Part shown: positions 1 to 8,772 of the stretch, one piece after another
Layout of the letters: each line of letters starts with the position of its first letter
Position numbering within the stretch: position 1 is the first letter of the stretch
Assembly (NCBI GenBank): GCA_040387755.1
Contig: JAZKDB010000002.1
Location: 1,240,001-1,304,000 of the forward strand
Direction of reading: 5' to 3'
Source of the DNA: Rurimicrobium sp040387755
GTDB taxonomy: Bacteria > Bacteroidota > Bacteroidia > Chitinophagales > Chitinophagaceae
Length of the DNA stretch: 64,000 nucleotides
Position numbers and translations under genes: made by a program
The notes under the pieces: generated by a model
What the model was told of the DNA's origin: nothing
Databases searched by the model: none
What the model saw: only the letters and a program-made list of their open reading frames with translations

Positions 1-1
1 T

Positions 2-1462
2 TTTACTGTGCCCTACGGCGGGAAAAAAATGCCCGGTTTTATTGGACGTAAAACAACCTCATACAAAAACATCTTACTCAATGATAGTACAGTAAGTAAT
101 TTAGTCAACGATAAAAAACTAAAACAGGACGTTATTATTGAGGATGGAGCTAGAAATAAAGGCAATGAATTTTGGAGCGAAAGCAGACACGACTCGCTCA
201 ACAAAAATGAAAAAGCAATCTATGCCATGATTGACACCTTAAATGCTATGCCCATTTTTAACCGGACCAAAAACATCATTACTTTTTTAGCGAAAGGAAC
301 TCAAAATTTTGGCAAGTTTGAGTTTGGCCCCTATTGGGCTTTGTATAACAGAAATCCTATTGAAGGAAACCGATTCCGTTTTTCGATGGGTACAAACCCC
401 AAATTATTTAAAGACCTTTACCTTAATGGATATGTTGCCTATGGCACTACGGATCAGAGGTTCAAATATAAAATTGCCGGCTTATGGCTTTTGGAACGTC
501 ATCCAAGACATCGCATATATGCCTCTTATACGAGCGATTTGGACAGAAGTATAAGCTATTACAGCGAAGCAGGCACAGATAACTTCCTTAGCAATTTGGT
601 TCGCAAACGATATTTACCCTTTAAGCTGGCTTTTGTTAAAGATGCAAGATTTGAACATTATAAAGAGTACTTCAATGGATTCAGTCATGAATTCACCTTT
701 CTGCGCAAAGAATTTACACCATATGCCCCATTACCTTCCTCTACTATCTTCAGAAATGAAGAGGGTAATCCGTCTGATAATGTAATTAATTCAGAAGTTG
801 GCTTGAAATTACGTTTTGCTTATAAGGAGCGTTTTTTGGAGGGTGATTACTACCGGATTAGCATTGGCACAAAATACCCTGTTGTTTCAGTTCGTTTAGC
901 TTTAGGATTAAAGAATTTTCTGCATAGCGGTTATGAATATCAGAAGCTCAGTATCAACATTTCGGACTACATAAAGCTACCACATCTGGGTACTATTACT
1001 TATAACGTTTTTGCAGGAAAGCATTTTGGAACCTTGCCCTACCCTCTGTTAGAAGTTCATCCCGGCAATGATTTTTATTACTACAACCAGTATGCTTTCA
1101 GTATGATGAATCGCTTTGAATTTATCAGCGATACTTATGCAGGGTTAATGTTTGAGCACAATATTGGTGGTGGTATATTTAATTACATTCCTCTTTTAAA
1201 GAAAATAAAACTGCGCCAGTTCTGGACTTTAAAATCGGCCATTGGCAGCCTTTCGGAGTCTAACAAAGCACTCAATCTCAATCAGGGATTTGAATTCAAA
1301 ACCTTGCAGGGTAATCCATATTTAGAAATCGGCACCGGAATTGATAATATATTTCAGCTTTTCCGTGTAGATTTTGTGTGGAGGGTAGCTCCGGCACCAC
1401 TGGCTAATGAGCCTCTTGAAAAGCGTTTTGGAATTTTCGGTAGTTTCAGAGTCGGCTTCTAA
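2..1462 (+). CDS. DUF5686-type outer-membrane protein, C-terminal part (5' truncated)
   Basis: The reading frame is open to the left window edge, so only about the last 486 residues are seen; the GTG at base 8 is not a credible start. The protein is rich in alternating aromatic and hydrophobic strands and contains segments such as EGNRFRFSMGTNPKL and YVAYGTTDQRFKYKIAG. It ends in FRVGF, with a C-terminal Phe typical of outer-membrane beta-barrels. These features match the barrel part of the Bacteroidota DUF5686/carboxypeptidase-regulatory-like family, whose full members are about 800 residues with an N-terminal regulatory-like domain that must lie outside this window. The substrate is unknown. 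The 3' end overlaps the convergent beta-helix lipoprotein gene by 4 bases. The family call is by remembered motif pattern and is reasonably firm; the function is not known. Confidence 0.75.
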   Translation, partial: FTVPYGGKKMPGFIGRKTTSYKNILLNDSTVSNLVNDKKLKQDVIIEDGARNKGNEFWSESRHDSLNKNEKAIYAMIDTLNAMPIFNRTKNIITFLAKGTQNFGKFEFGPYWALYNRNPIEGNRFRFSMGTNPKLFKDLYLNGYVAYGTTDQRFKYKIAGLWLLERHPRHRIYASYTSDLDRSISYYSEAGTDNFLSNLVRKRYLPFKLAFVKDARFEHYKEYFNGFSHEFTFLRKEFTPYAPLPSSTIFRNEEGNPSDNVINSEVGLKLRFAYKERFLEGDYYRISIGTKYPVVSVRLALGLKNFLHSGYEYQKLSINISDYIKLPHLGTITYNVFAGKHFGTLPYPLLEVHPGNDFYYYNQYAFSMMNRFEFISDTYAGLMFEHNIGGGIFNYIPLLKKIKLRQFWTLKSAIGSLSESNKALNLNQGFEFKTLQGNPYLEIGTGIDNIFQLFRVDFVWRVAPAPLANEPLEKRFGIFGSFRVGF

Positions 1463-2871
1463 TATGCTCCCATATTTGTACCACCTCCTATATCGTCCAG
1501 ATTAGTACCAAAAAATGGAGTAATGCCTGCATTCGCAGCCGGAGAGCCACTTTTAAGTCTGTAATTCCATTTTTCGTAATCTTCGAAGAGAGGGTCTTCA
1601 TTGAATTTACAGCCAACAAAATTAACCAGTGCATTCACTTCCTTAGCTTTAATCAAACAATTCTGGAAGCTAAGATTAAAGGTTCCAGCTCCCTTGTTGT
1701 TGCAAATCAGTTCATTCTCCAGAGTTCCGTAGACAATACTATTGCGGATAATCCCATTTAAATTACCGGGAATAAAACCTGTCTGGCTGGTATCAAAATA
1801 ATTAAGCAAGCTCATGACCGGCGATTCTGAATGATTGACAAAACGCGTGCCATAAGTAACAAAAGTACATTGTTCAAAATCGAAATTCCCACCCTGAAAA
1901 ACTCCGACATTCTGGGCTCCGCATGTATTCACCAGGCAATTGTTCATTTGCACTTTACCGCCAAAAATGAACAAACCATATCCGATTGAATTTTGAATGA
2001 TACAATTATCCAGTTGCACTCCATCTGAAGGATTAGAAATATTGATGTTGTTATTGACCTGAATGGCGGCCGCTACAAAAGCACTGCCAAATAAAAGTGT
2101 ACTGTTGCCACAATTCTTGATATGCGTCCATTTCAGTTTATTGTTCTTACTGTCTTCTGTAAAGTATAATCCTCCCCATTCTCCCGGCAAGTCAAGATAG
2201 GAAAAATAACTGCGGTCAATGCGGTCGCTCTGGAAAACAACACTATCAGATTTTGTACCATTCACCAATAACGTCCCTGCTACCAGCAAACGAGAATTGG
2301 GATGCATATATACTCTACAACCCGGATTGATGGTCAATGTCTGGTTGGTATCCACCAACGCGTTGTTGATGATAACATAAGGGAGTACGTTGTCCCAGGT
2401 TTGGGTACTCAATACACTGTCAAATACATATCTGGCATTCTGTCCGTAAGCGATTACCGGCACGGTAAAATCTTTTCCGTTCAAAGTAGCGATGAGTTGA
2501 TCCTCTACTAAAAAAGGAGACAATGATGAATTGGGGTCAATGGTAACCGTGCTGTAGATATACATGCTATCCTTTGCAGCCAATTCCTGATCATTTACTT
2601 CATTACCCGAAATACCATTTACATTAAGCTTAAATGAAGAGCTATTCCCTTTTGCAAGACGAATACTACTTAGTTTTATTGCCTGATTCTGATCGTTAAA
2701 TATCTTAATCTTGTAAGTAGCACTACCCAAAGACACAAAAACAGTATCAAACAGAAGTGTATCCGAGGAAAATCTCAACGCACCACCATCCGACAGGATT
2801 TGAGTCTTTTTGCAGGAAACAGAAAATAAAGCAAGTACAAATGCAACTAATAAAACTGAAAAAAACCGCAT
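1459..2871 (-). CDS. lipoprotein with right-handed parallel beta-helix
   Basis: A 470-residue exported protein. The N-terminus is a lipoprotein signal with lipobox FSVSC (lipidated Cys about residue 20), so it should be anchored in the outer or inner membrane. Residues 30-150 look like an Ig-like or beta-sandwich region. From about 170 the protein shows the short-strand, Asn-rich repeats of a pectate-lyase-like beta-helix (for example LDNCIIQNS, MNNCLVNTC, FEQCTFVTYG, LSFQNCLIK). It ends with GGTNMGAY, a tail common to Bacteroidota beta-helix lipoproteins (choice-of-anchor or polysaccharide-binding type). No catalytic residues can be assigned. The gene is convergent with the DUF5686 gene (4-base overlap) and divergent from the lipoprotein at 3022. 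A role in surface polysaccharide handling is inference. Confidence 0.75.
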   Translation of the reverse strand: MRFFSVLLVAFVLALFSVSCKKTQILSDGGALRFSSDTLLFDTVFVSLGSATYKIKIFNDQNQAIKLSSIRLAKGNSSSFKLNVNGISGNEVNDQELAAKDSMYIYSTVTIDPNSSLSPFLVEDQLIATLNGKDFTVPVIAYGQNARYVFDSVLSTQTWDNVLPYVIINNALVDTNQTLTINPGCRVYMHPNSRLLVAGTLLVNGTKSDSVVFQSDRIDRSYFSYLDLPGEWGGLYFTEDSKNNKLKWTHIKNCGNSTLLFGSAFVAAAIQVNNNINISNPSDGVQLDNCIIQNSIGYGLFIFGGKVQMNNCLVNTCGAQNVGVFQGGNFDFEQCTFVTYGTRFVNHSESPVMSLLNYFDTSQTGFIPGNLNGIIRNSIVYGTLENELICNNKGAGTFNLSFQNCLIKAKEVNALVNFVGCKFNEDPLFEDYEKWNYRLKSGSPAANAGITPFFGTNLDDIGGGTNMGAY

Positions 2872-2997
2872 AATCTATCGGGTATAATTATAATTGAGCG
2901 AGGTAAAAGTAAAGATTTTATACTCAGCAGTATACAAACTAAACGGAAAGAAGTGAATAATGTTGTACTTATATAACAAATATCTCATTTTAACTCT

Positions 2998-3005
2998 TAT
3001 ATTTG
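2998..3005 (+). promoter_or_regulatory. Bacteroidota -7 element upstream of the lipoprotein at 3022
   Basis: TATATTTG fits the TAnnTTTG -7 consensus and lies 16 bases before the ATG at 3022, implying a very short leader. No convincing TTG -33 element is present at the usual 17-23 base spacing, so this is a tentative call. Confidence 0.4.
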
Positions 3006-3021
3006 TAAAAAATAATACAAT

Positions 3022-3582
3022 ATGAAAAAAATCTTCTACACACTTGCTGCCTTTCTTATGATAGGCGCTGTTGGCATTTCTTCCTGTAATAAAATTAAAG
3101 AACTTGCCAAAGTGAACTTTAATCTGGACAATGCAGATGGCGAATTTACCATTCCTGTTATTGTTGCAGCCGGAGACGCAACATTGGGTACAGACGATAT
3201 CTATATGAATCTGGATAGCATCATTAAAGCGCAAAACAGTAAAGTAGGTGCCGGTAATATTAAAGAAGTAAAAATAAAATCCTGCGAATTGACCTTAACA
3301 AACGGTGATAGCAAGAATAATTTTTCTGCATTGGAGTCTTGTAAATTAGAGATAAAATCTAACGTAAAGGCTGATTACATTAAAATGGCCTCTGTAGAAA
3401 ACAATCCGGATGTTGCAGCACAATCTTTAAACTTGCCTGTAGAAAGCAGTCTTGATTTGAAAGACTATTTCCTGAGTGCTAATCAATTTACTTATCGCGT
3501 TTCGGGCAAAACCCGCAAAACAACTGATAAAGAACTTAACTGCAAAGTATTGGTGAAATATACCATTGTAGCAGGATTGTAA
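3022..3582 (+). CDS. small exported lipoprotein, unknown function
   Basis: A 186-residue protein with a lipoprotein signal (MKKIFYTLAAFLMIGAVGISSC; Cys 22 in lipobox ISSC). The mature part is predicted soluble and beta-rich, built around a repeated theme of polar strands (KEVKIKSCELTLTNGD, SCKLEIKSNVKADYIKM). The end of the protein (VLVKYTIVAGL) looks like a final beta-strand. I do not recognise a named family. It is a monocistronic gene with its own -7-like element upstream and a strong terminator immediately downstream, so it is probably expressed independently. Confidence 0.7.
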   Translation: MKKIFYTLAAFLMIGAVGISSCNKIKELAKVNFNLDNADGEFTIPVIVAAGDATLGTDDIYMNLDSIIKAQNSKVGAGNIKEVKIKSCELTLTNGDSKNNFSALESCKLEIKSNVKADYIKMASVENNPDVAAQSLNLPVESSLDLKDYFLSANQFTYRVSGKTRKTTDKELNCKVLVKYTIVAGL

Positions 3583-3611
3583 TTTTCGCATTTTCCAAAA
3601 AAGCAATTATA

Positions 3612-3638
3612 AAGCCAAGAATTTTTCTTGGCTTTTTT
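3612..3638 (+). terminator. rho-independent terminator
   Basis: A perfect 10-bp stem AAGCCAAGAA / TTCTTGGCTT with a 3-base loop, running into a T tract. It lies 30 bases after the stop of the lipoprotein gene. Confidence 0.85.
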
Positions 3639-3677
3639 ATGTCATCATGAGTGAAATTGTAATACTTTTAATTCAAA

Positions 3678-4778
3678 ATGTATCATAATTATATGACAAA
3701 GTATACTACTTTATTTATACTCTTGTTTATTAAGCTGCCAGTTGCAGCAATGGATTACGCTGACTATCATAGAGGAATAAACAAAGCGGAGGAATTTATT
3801 TTTGTAAAGAACAAATTCGATTCCGGCATTAATCTATATACCAAAATCTTTAAAGAGTTTGACTTTGTGTACGCTGGCGACTGCCTAATTGCTATGCAAA
3901 TTGCCTTGTATGTCAACAACGAAAAGGCATTTATCAACTTTACCGAAAAAGCATTTCAAAATGGACTGATGCTGCGCAATTTTAAAAAAGTGTATTCCAT
4001 AAAGCACCACTCATTGTATTTAAAAGACACTGCAAAATTTATACTGCTGTACAAAAGCAATCGACCACATTATTTAGCAAGAATTGACACGGCAGCACTG
4101 AAAACAATGCACGCGCTAAAAGCCGAAGACCAATTGGTGAAAAACAGTATTAAATGGCCAAACGGGCAATTTGAATTCCATAAAGAACGTCAAAAAAGGT
4201 ATTTACCACTTATTGAAAAAACGATTGCAGAACTGAAAAAAATTGCTTTCGAAAAAGGTTTCCCCTCAGATAAAATTGTCGGAATTGACCAATCCGATAT
4301 TATGCGAGAATTAAAACTAAACTCACCCGATATGATGGAATATTGGTGGCGAAATAAAAACAGAAACGAGTGTGTTATTGAGAAAGGTCAATTCCAATCT
4401 GATGAAGACTATTTATACTCTTATTATAACATTCCACCAATTATTCATCACCCAAAAGTCTATGATATTTTCGACGAGTCATACTATATCCAACAAATAA
4501 AGCTCGGCAATATTCACCCGAAAGATGTTGCAGTATTTCATGATAACACTTATACGAATGGCATCAACACGCCCGATGTGCCAGTTGGAAGATGTTTTTT
4601 TGGATGTGGAGTAATGGCAGAAAATAAAGCAAACGATAGAAAAGTAAAAGACATTATTATCAATGAATGTCGTGCAAAATGGTTTATAGCCCCAATAGAG
4701 AATGACCGAGCAAAATGGAAATTTATGCAAGAGCACAAAATGAATTATGGATGGGGATGGATGGGCAAAAGGTCTTAA
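3678..4778 (+). CDS. exported protein of unknown function
   Basis: A 366-residue ORF. There are two in-frame starts, ATG 3678 and ATG 3693; the latter gives a cleaner signal peptide (MTKYTTLFILLFIKLPVAA) and may be the true start. The N-terminal third (about residues 30-140) is helical and TPR-like in texture, with SINLYTKIFKEF-type amphipathic helices. The C-terminal part is rich in Trp, Tyr and His (MMEYWWRNKNR, FFGCGVMAENK, MNYGWGWMGKR). No catalytic motif can be recognised and I cannot name the family. The gene is convergent with the glycosyltransferase at 4780, whose stop begins 2 bases after this stop. Confidence 0.65.
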   Translation: MYHNYMTKYTTLFILLFIKLPVAAMDYADYHRGINKAEEFIFVKNKFDSGINLYTKIFKEFDFVYAGDCLIAMQIALYVNNEKAFINFTEKAFQNGLMLRNFKKVYSIKHHSLYLKDTAKFILLYKSNRPHYLARIDTAALKTMHALKAEDQLVKNSIKWPNGQFEFHKERQKRYLPLIEKTIAELKKIAFEKGFPSDKIVGIDQSDIMRELKLNSPDMMEYWWRNKNRNECVIEKGQFQSDEDYLYSYYNIPPIIHHPKVYDIFDESYYIQQIKLGNIHPKDVAVFHDNTYTNGINTPDVPVGRCFFGCGVMAENKANDRKVKDIIINECRAKWFIAPIENDRAKWKFMQEHKMNYGWGWMGKRS

Positions 4779-4779
4779 A

Positions 4780-5901
4780 TCAGGAAATTAAACTCAACAA
4801 TTTCTTTGTAAAATTCTCCCAACTATACTTTTCTTTTTCACTTTTAATATTATGTTCAAGTTCAGGGATTGAATCAGGTTCAAAAAATCGAAGAATGGCA
4901 TCAGCTATGGATGTAGGATTGGGCTCTGCCACAAAACCTACTTTGCCATCGGGTACATTCTCAGCCAATCCACCCACATTTGTTACCACCATTGGTTTTT
5001 CAAAATGATAGGCAATCTGCGTAATTCCACTCTGTGTAGCTGTTTTGTAGGGTTGCACTACAAGGTCGGCAGCACAAAAATAATTGCGCACTTCGGAATT
5101 GGGGATAAAGTTGGTAAAGAGTTTTACATTATCTCCTAATTGATATTGCTTTATCAATTGGTGATACAAATCCTCATCACCATAAAATTCACCTGCAATA
5201 ATCAGCTTGATATTCATGGATTTTAGTCGCTCATCATTCATAGCCTCAAGCAGCCAATCCAATCCTTTGTACTTGCGAATAAAACCAAAGAATAAAATAT
5301 ACTTTTCGTCGCCGGTTAGACCAATTTTGCTTAAGGCTTCCTCGCGGCCAATAGTTGTGCCATAATTGTCGTAGAGTGGGTGTGGTGTGTAGAGTGCAGA
5401 CTTATTACTAAAACTTTTTAAATCATGCAACACCTCTCTGCTCATGGTAACAAAAGCATCAATTGGTTTAAGAAAATATTTTGTAAACATTTTGTCGCCA
5501 AAACGTTTTTCGTGCGGTATCACATTGTCCAAAATACTGATGACTTTGCTATGATGATTCCATTTAGCAATCCTCAGTATTGTGCCAAAGCAAGGTCCCA
5601 TAAAGGGCAGCCAAAATTTTACAAGAATCAGGTCAGGTCTTTCCTTACGAATCATATTGCCCACACGGAGCCAATTGAATGGATTGATAGAATTGACAAT
5701 AGTTTTGATTCTTAAATTTTGCGGTGCAGCTTCTGTTGAATACTGAGATTTTCCAGGAAACAAAAATGAAGGATATTGTAAGGAAAAAGAATACAGCTCT
5801 ACGCTGTTCCCCTGACTTTGAAGTTCGGTACACAATCGTTCATTAAATGAAGCTAAGCCACCTCTTAATGGATATGCCGAGCCTAGGAAAATTATTTTCA
5901 T
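4780..5901 (-). CDS. GT4-type glycosyltransferase
   Basis: Transfers a sugar from a nucleotide donor in surface-glycan assembly at the cytoplasmic face of the membrane. About 373 residues from the ATG at 5901 (MKIIFLGSAYPLRGG). I prefer this over an upstream in-frame start at 5958 because that start would overlap the preceding gene and precedes the canonical beta-1 strand. The N-terminal GT-B domain has the Gly-rich loop (YPLRGGLASFNERL). The C-terminal domain has LFFGFIRKYKGLDWLLEA and the GT4 donor-site region around QSGITQIAYHFEKP and VVTNVGGLAENV. It is the last gene of the minus-strand run from 10595, 7 bases after hddC. It may use the GDP-heptose or CDP-deoxyhexose made by its neighbours; that is inference. 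Confidence 0.85.
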   Translation of the reverse strand: MKIIFLGSAYPLRGGLASFNERLCTELQSQGNSVELYSFSLQYPSFLFPGKSQYSTEAAPQNLRIKTIVNSINPFNWLRVGNMIRKERPDLILVKFWLPFMGPCFGTILRIAKWNHHSKVISILDNVIPHEKRFGDKMFTKYFLKPIDAFVTMSREVLHDLKSFSNKSALYTPHPLYDNYGTTIGREEALSKIGLTGDEKYILFFGFIRKYKGLDWLLEAMNDERLKSMNIKLIIAGEFYGDEDLYHQLIKQYQLGDNVKLFTNFIPNSEVRNYFCAADLVVQPYKTATQSGITQIAYHFEKPMVVTNVGGLAENVPDGKVGFVAEPNPTSIADAILRFFEPDSIPELEHNIKSEKEKYSWENFTKKLLSLIS

Positions 5902-5908
5902 CGCTGAT

Positions 5909-6601
5909 TTATAGTTTTTGAAAATCAATTTGGGCTTGCTCATAATCACTCGGTACACCGATGTCTATGAAATAGGCCTCTGACAAAAAGCCATAAAAAT
6001 TTCCTTCATTCACAAACTGCTCCAAATATTGCTGTTCAAATGAGAATTTTTCAGGTAGTTTTTTGTCTTCGAATAAAGATTTGTTGATGATGTAAATGCC
6101 ACCGTTAATAAGACCCTTGTCATAATATTTTTTTTCCTCAAAAGATTGTATACAGCTATTCTCATCCGCTTTAACCACTCCATATCGTTCAAAATTCTGC
6201 AAAAATTTCAGAGCAAGTGTAGTAGCTGACTTTTTTGACAGATGAAATTCCATCATTTTGTTTAAGTCTGCACGAAACATAGTGTCTCCATTGAGTACAA
6301 AAACATCATCTTTTACCGTTTGTTTCAGGGCAAGGGCAATACCACCTCCTGTACCTAAAGGTTCGGTTTCGATTACATAATCTATTCGAAAGGGCCAATC
6401 ATATTTTTCAACCCATTCAATTACTGCTTCGTGCCTGAAACCCAGAGATAAGGTAACAGAACTGCAATTTTGTGCTTCCAAATAATCAAATAAATATTGC
6501 AGGAAAGGTTTTCCGCAAATAGGTGCCATACACTTTGGCTGTGCACCTATAACGCCCTGCAGTCTTGTGCCTAATCCGCCTGCCAAAACTATACATTCCA
6601 T
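5909..6601 (-). CDS. hddC: nucleotidyltransferase, probable heptose-1-phosphate guanylyltransferase
   Basis: 230 residues, the usual length of HddC, which converts D-glycero-alpha-D-manno-heptose 1-phosphate and GTP to the GDP-sugar. The sugar-nucleotidyltransferase signature LAGGLGTRLQ (residues 7-16) with PKCMAPICGKPFLQY is present. Also seen are ETEPLGTGGGIALA, the metal/nucleotide Asp in VLNGDTMF, and INGGIYIINK in the second half. Assignment to HddC rather than a glucose or mannose nucleotidyltransferase rests on the adjacent hddA kinase, 24 bases upstream. The product is a donor for the glycosyltransferase downstream. Confidence 0.8.
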   Translation of the reverse strand: MECIVLAGGLGTRLQGVIGAQPKCMAPICGKPFLQYLFDYLEAQNCSSVTLSLGFRHEAVIEWVEKYDWPFRIDYVIETEPLGTGGGIALALKQTVKDDVFVLNGDTMFRADLNKMMEFHLSKKSATTLALKFLQNFERYGVVKADENSCIQSFEEKKYYDKGLINGGIYIINKSLFEDKKLPEKFSFEQQYLEQFVNEGNFYGFLSEAYFIDIGVPSDYEQAQIDFQKL

Positions 6602-6625
6602 TGGTGTTGTTTTATTAATACTGCT

Positions 6626-7648
6626 TTATACCTGCCAACTCGACAAACCTCTTTCTGTAAATTGATACGATCTGAAATCTCCTCCATAATTTGCAAGGGC
6701 TTTTTTGACATCATATCGCTTATTATCAGGGCAATAAAACATCATAAAGCCACCACCACCTGCGCCGGATATTTTCCCTCCTGTAGCACCAGCCTTTAGA
6801 GCTACTTCATATAGCTCGTCCATAGCACTATTCGAGATGCCTTTTGCCATTTGCTTTTTATACCTAAATCCATAATCAAGAATAGAACCTATTTCGTGTA
6901 CTTTGCCCTTTAACAAAGCTACTTTCATCATTTTGGCTTGCTCTTTCAATTGGTGCATGGCATCAATTGATTGTTGATTCTTATCAACGACGTTTTTGCT
7001 TTGTGCCTCAATAATAGTAGAAGACAATCGACTAGTAGCAGTAAAATAAAGCAGCAGATTGTTTTCTAATTCATACAAGTACTGAGGTTTGATACGCAAT
7101 GGATTTACAATTACTTGATTGTCGTCGTAAAATTCCATAAAATTGACACCTCCAAAAGTGGCTGCATACTGGTCTTGTTTTCCTCCTGCCATGTTCAATT
7201 CTTCTCGTTCTATCACATAAGCTGTATGGGCAATATCATATTCGCCTAAAGGCAGCTTCAACCATTCGACAAATGCGCCTAGTATGGCTACCATTAGTGT
7301 TGAGGAGGTTCCTAAACCCGACCCTGCAGGAGCATCTACAAACGTGGTAAGTCTGAAACCTGTGGTTATCAGCGTATAATTTTTGACAATATGATTGTAA
7401 ATACCTTTTGCCAAATCTAAAGTGCCGTCAATGGGTAATGTACCGGACAATGGATGGGTACAAGTTTCATTTCTGTCAATTGCTTCAATAATAATTGTTG
7501 GTTCATCTAACAATTGTATGGTAGCGTATGCATAAAGTGAAATTGTTGCATTAAGTATTGCTCCACCATATTCATTACAATATGGGCTCACATCTGTTCC
7601 GCCGCCGGCTAGTCCTATTCGAAGAGGAGCTTTGCTTCTATAAATCAT
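6626..7648 (-). CDS. hddA: GHMP kinase, probable D-glycero-alpha-D-manno-heptose-7-phosphate kinase
   Basis: 340 residues, matching HddA, which phosphorylates heptose 7-phosphate at C1. The N-terminus SKAPLRIGLAGGGTDVSPY is the typical opening of this subgroup. The GHMP ATP-binding loop PAGSGLGTSS is at about residues 107-116. The C-terminal GHMP motif KISGAGGGGFMMFYC is also present. Together with hddC it would give GDP-D-glycero-alpha-D-manno-heptose, the precursor of S-layer, capsule or O-antigen heptose. The isomerase (gmhA) and phosphatase (gmhB) needed before and between these steps are not in the window. A fucokinase-like alternative is possible, but the N-terminal pattern favours HddA. 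Confidence 0.82.
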   Translation of the reverse strand: MIYRSKAPLRIGLAGGGTDVSPYCNEYGGAILNATISLYAYATIQLLDEPTIIIEAIDRNETCTHPLSGTLPIDGTLDLAKGIYNHIVKNYTLITTGFRLTTFVDAPAGSGLGTSSTLMVAILGAFVEWLKLPLGEYDIAHTAYVIEREELNMAGGKQDQYAATFGGVNFMEFYDDNQVIVNPLRIKPQYLYELENNLLLYFTATSRLSSTIIEAQSKNVVDKNQQSIDAMHQLKEQAKMMKVALLKGKVHEIGSILDYGFRYKKQMAKGISNSAMDELYEVALKAGATGGKISGAGGGGFMMFYCPDNKRYDVKKALANYGGDFRSYQFTERGLSSWQV

Positions 7649-7666
7649 TTATAAGAGTATTTATGT

Positions 7667-8743
7667 TTATTTGCCAAAGTACTGATTAATTTGCTGCATG
7701 CACTTTTCGTGTGCATTCATCTGCTTGTTTGCATACCATTCTGCCGTCCAGCGAATTGCCTGTTCTGCATTTAGTCCGGGTTGCCAACCAAGCATCGTTT
7801 TTGCTTTATTGCTATCAAGCATTAATAATTTCGCTTCGTGAAGCGCTGAAGGGTTTTCATCCTTTTGATAAGCTTCAGGTTGGTTAAACACTGACAGAAA
7901 TATCTGTGTCAATTCTTCAACTGTTTTTTCATCAGTTATATCAGGACCAAAATTGAATGAAGTACTGAATTTAACCGGTTCTTCCACCATTTTGGCTGCT
8001 AACAACAAATAAGCACCCAAAGGCTCCAAAACATGCTGCCATGGCCTAACAGAGCCGGGATTACGTAAATTGACTTTATCACCAAATTCTATAGCGCGAA
8101 CGATATCAGGAACAATCCGGTCAACCGAACGATCTCCGCCACCAATAACATTACCTGCCCTTACCGAAGCTATGGCCTTATGATGCTGATTAAAATTGTC
8201 CGGATTAAAAAAGGATTTGGTGTAGGAGGAAATAATTATCTCAGCAGCAGCTTTGCTGGAAGAATAAGGGTCATAACCACCCAATTTATCATCTTCTTTA
8301 AATGCCTGCCCTCTCTCCGGATTTTCATAAACCTTATCGGTAGTTATCATTACACCAACACAAGGGCCAGGCAAAAACCTGATGGCTTCCAGCACATGAG
8401 CTGTGCCCATAGCATTAACAGCAAAAGTCTCTACAGGAATTTCGTAACTGGGCCGTACAAGAGCCTGAGCAGCAAGATGAAAAACGAAATGTGGTTCAAA
8501 ACGCACCAATTCGCCTTGGAGTTTACTCAAATCCTTTATATCACCAATAACTGAGGAGTAACAAATTTCATCTCCGGAAATTTCATTATAAAGATCATTG
8601 GCATGCTCTGGAGCAAGGGCATATCCTTTTACATCTGCACCCAGCCAATTCAACATTTGCAATAACCAGGCACCTTTAAAACCGGTATGCCCCGTGAGAA
8701 AAACACGTTTCCCTTCAAAGGTTTTTTTAAGTAATTCTATCAT
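7667..8743 (-). CDS. rfbG: CDP-glucose 4,6-dehydratase
   Basis: 358 residues; an extended short-chain dehydrogenase that turns CDP-glucose into CDP-4-keto-6-deoxyglucose using bound NAD. The Rossmann loop GHTGFKG is at residues 18-24. The TTDK segment is at about 134-137 and the catalytic YSSSK at 160-164. RAGNVIGGGD and the substrate region RPWQHVLEPLGAYLLLA are characteristic of the RfbG subgroup rather than of RmlB. It follows rfbF by 29 bases. The next enzyme of the classical dideoxyhexose route (rfbH) is absent, so the fate of the keto-sugar is open. Confidence 0.9.
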   Translation of the reverse strand: MIELLKKTFEGKRVFLTGHTGFKGAWLLQMLNWLGADVKGYALAPEHANDLYNEISGDEICYSSVIGDIKDLSKLQGELVRFEPHFVFHLAAQALVRPSYEIPVETFAVNAMGTAHVLEAIRFLPGPCVGVMITTDKVYENPERGQAFKEDDKLGGYDPYSSSKAAAEIIISSYTKSFFNPDNFNQHHKAIASVRAGNVIGGGDRSVDRIVPDIVRAIEFGDKVNLRNPGSVRPWQHVLEPLGAYLLLAAKMVEEPVKFSTSFNFGPDITDEKTVEELTQIFLSVFNQPEAYQKDENPSALHEAKLLMLDSNKAKTMLGWQPGLNAEQAIRWTAEWYANKQMNAHEKCMQQINQYFGK

Positions 8744-8772
8744 TGTTTATAGGGTTTAATCGTCAAACGATA

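Noticed and set aside
2875..3234. 119-residue minus-strand ORF opposite the lipoprotein at 3022
   Set aside because: The plus-strand gene has a signal peptide, promoter-like box and terminator; the antisense product has none of these.
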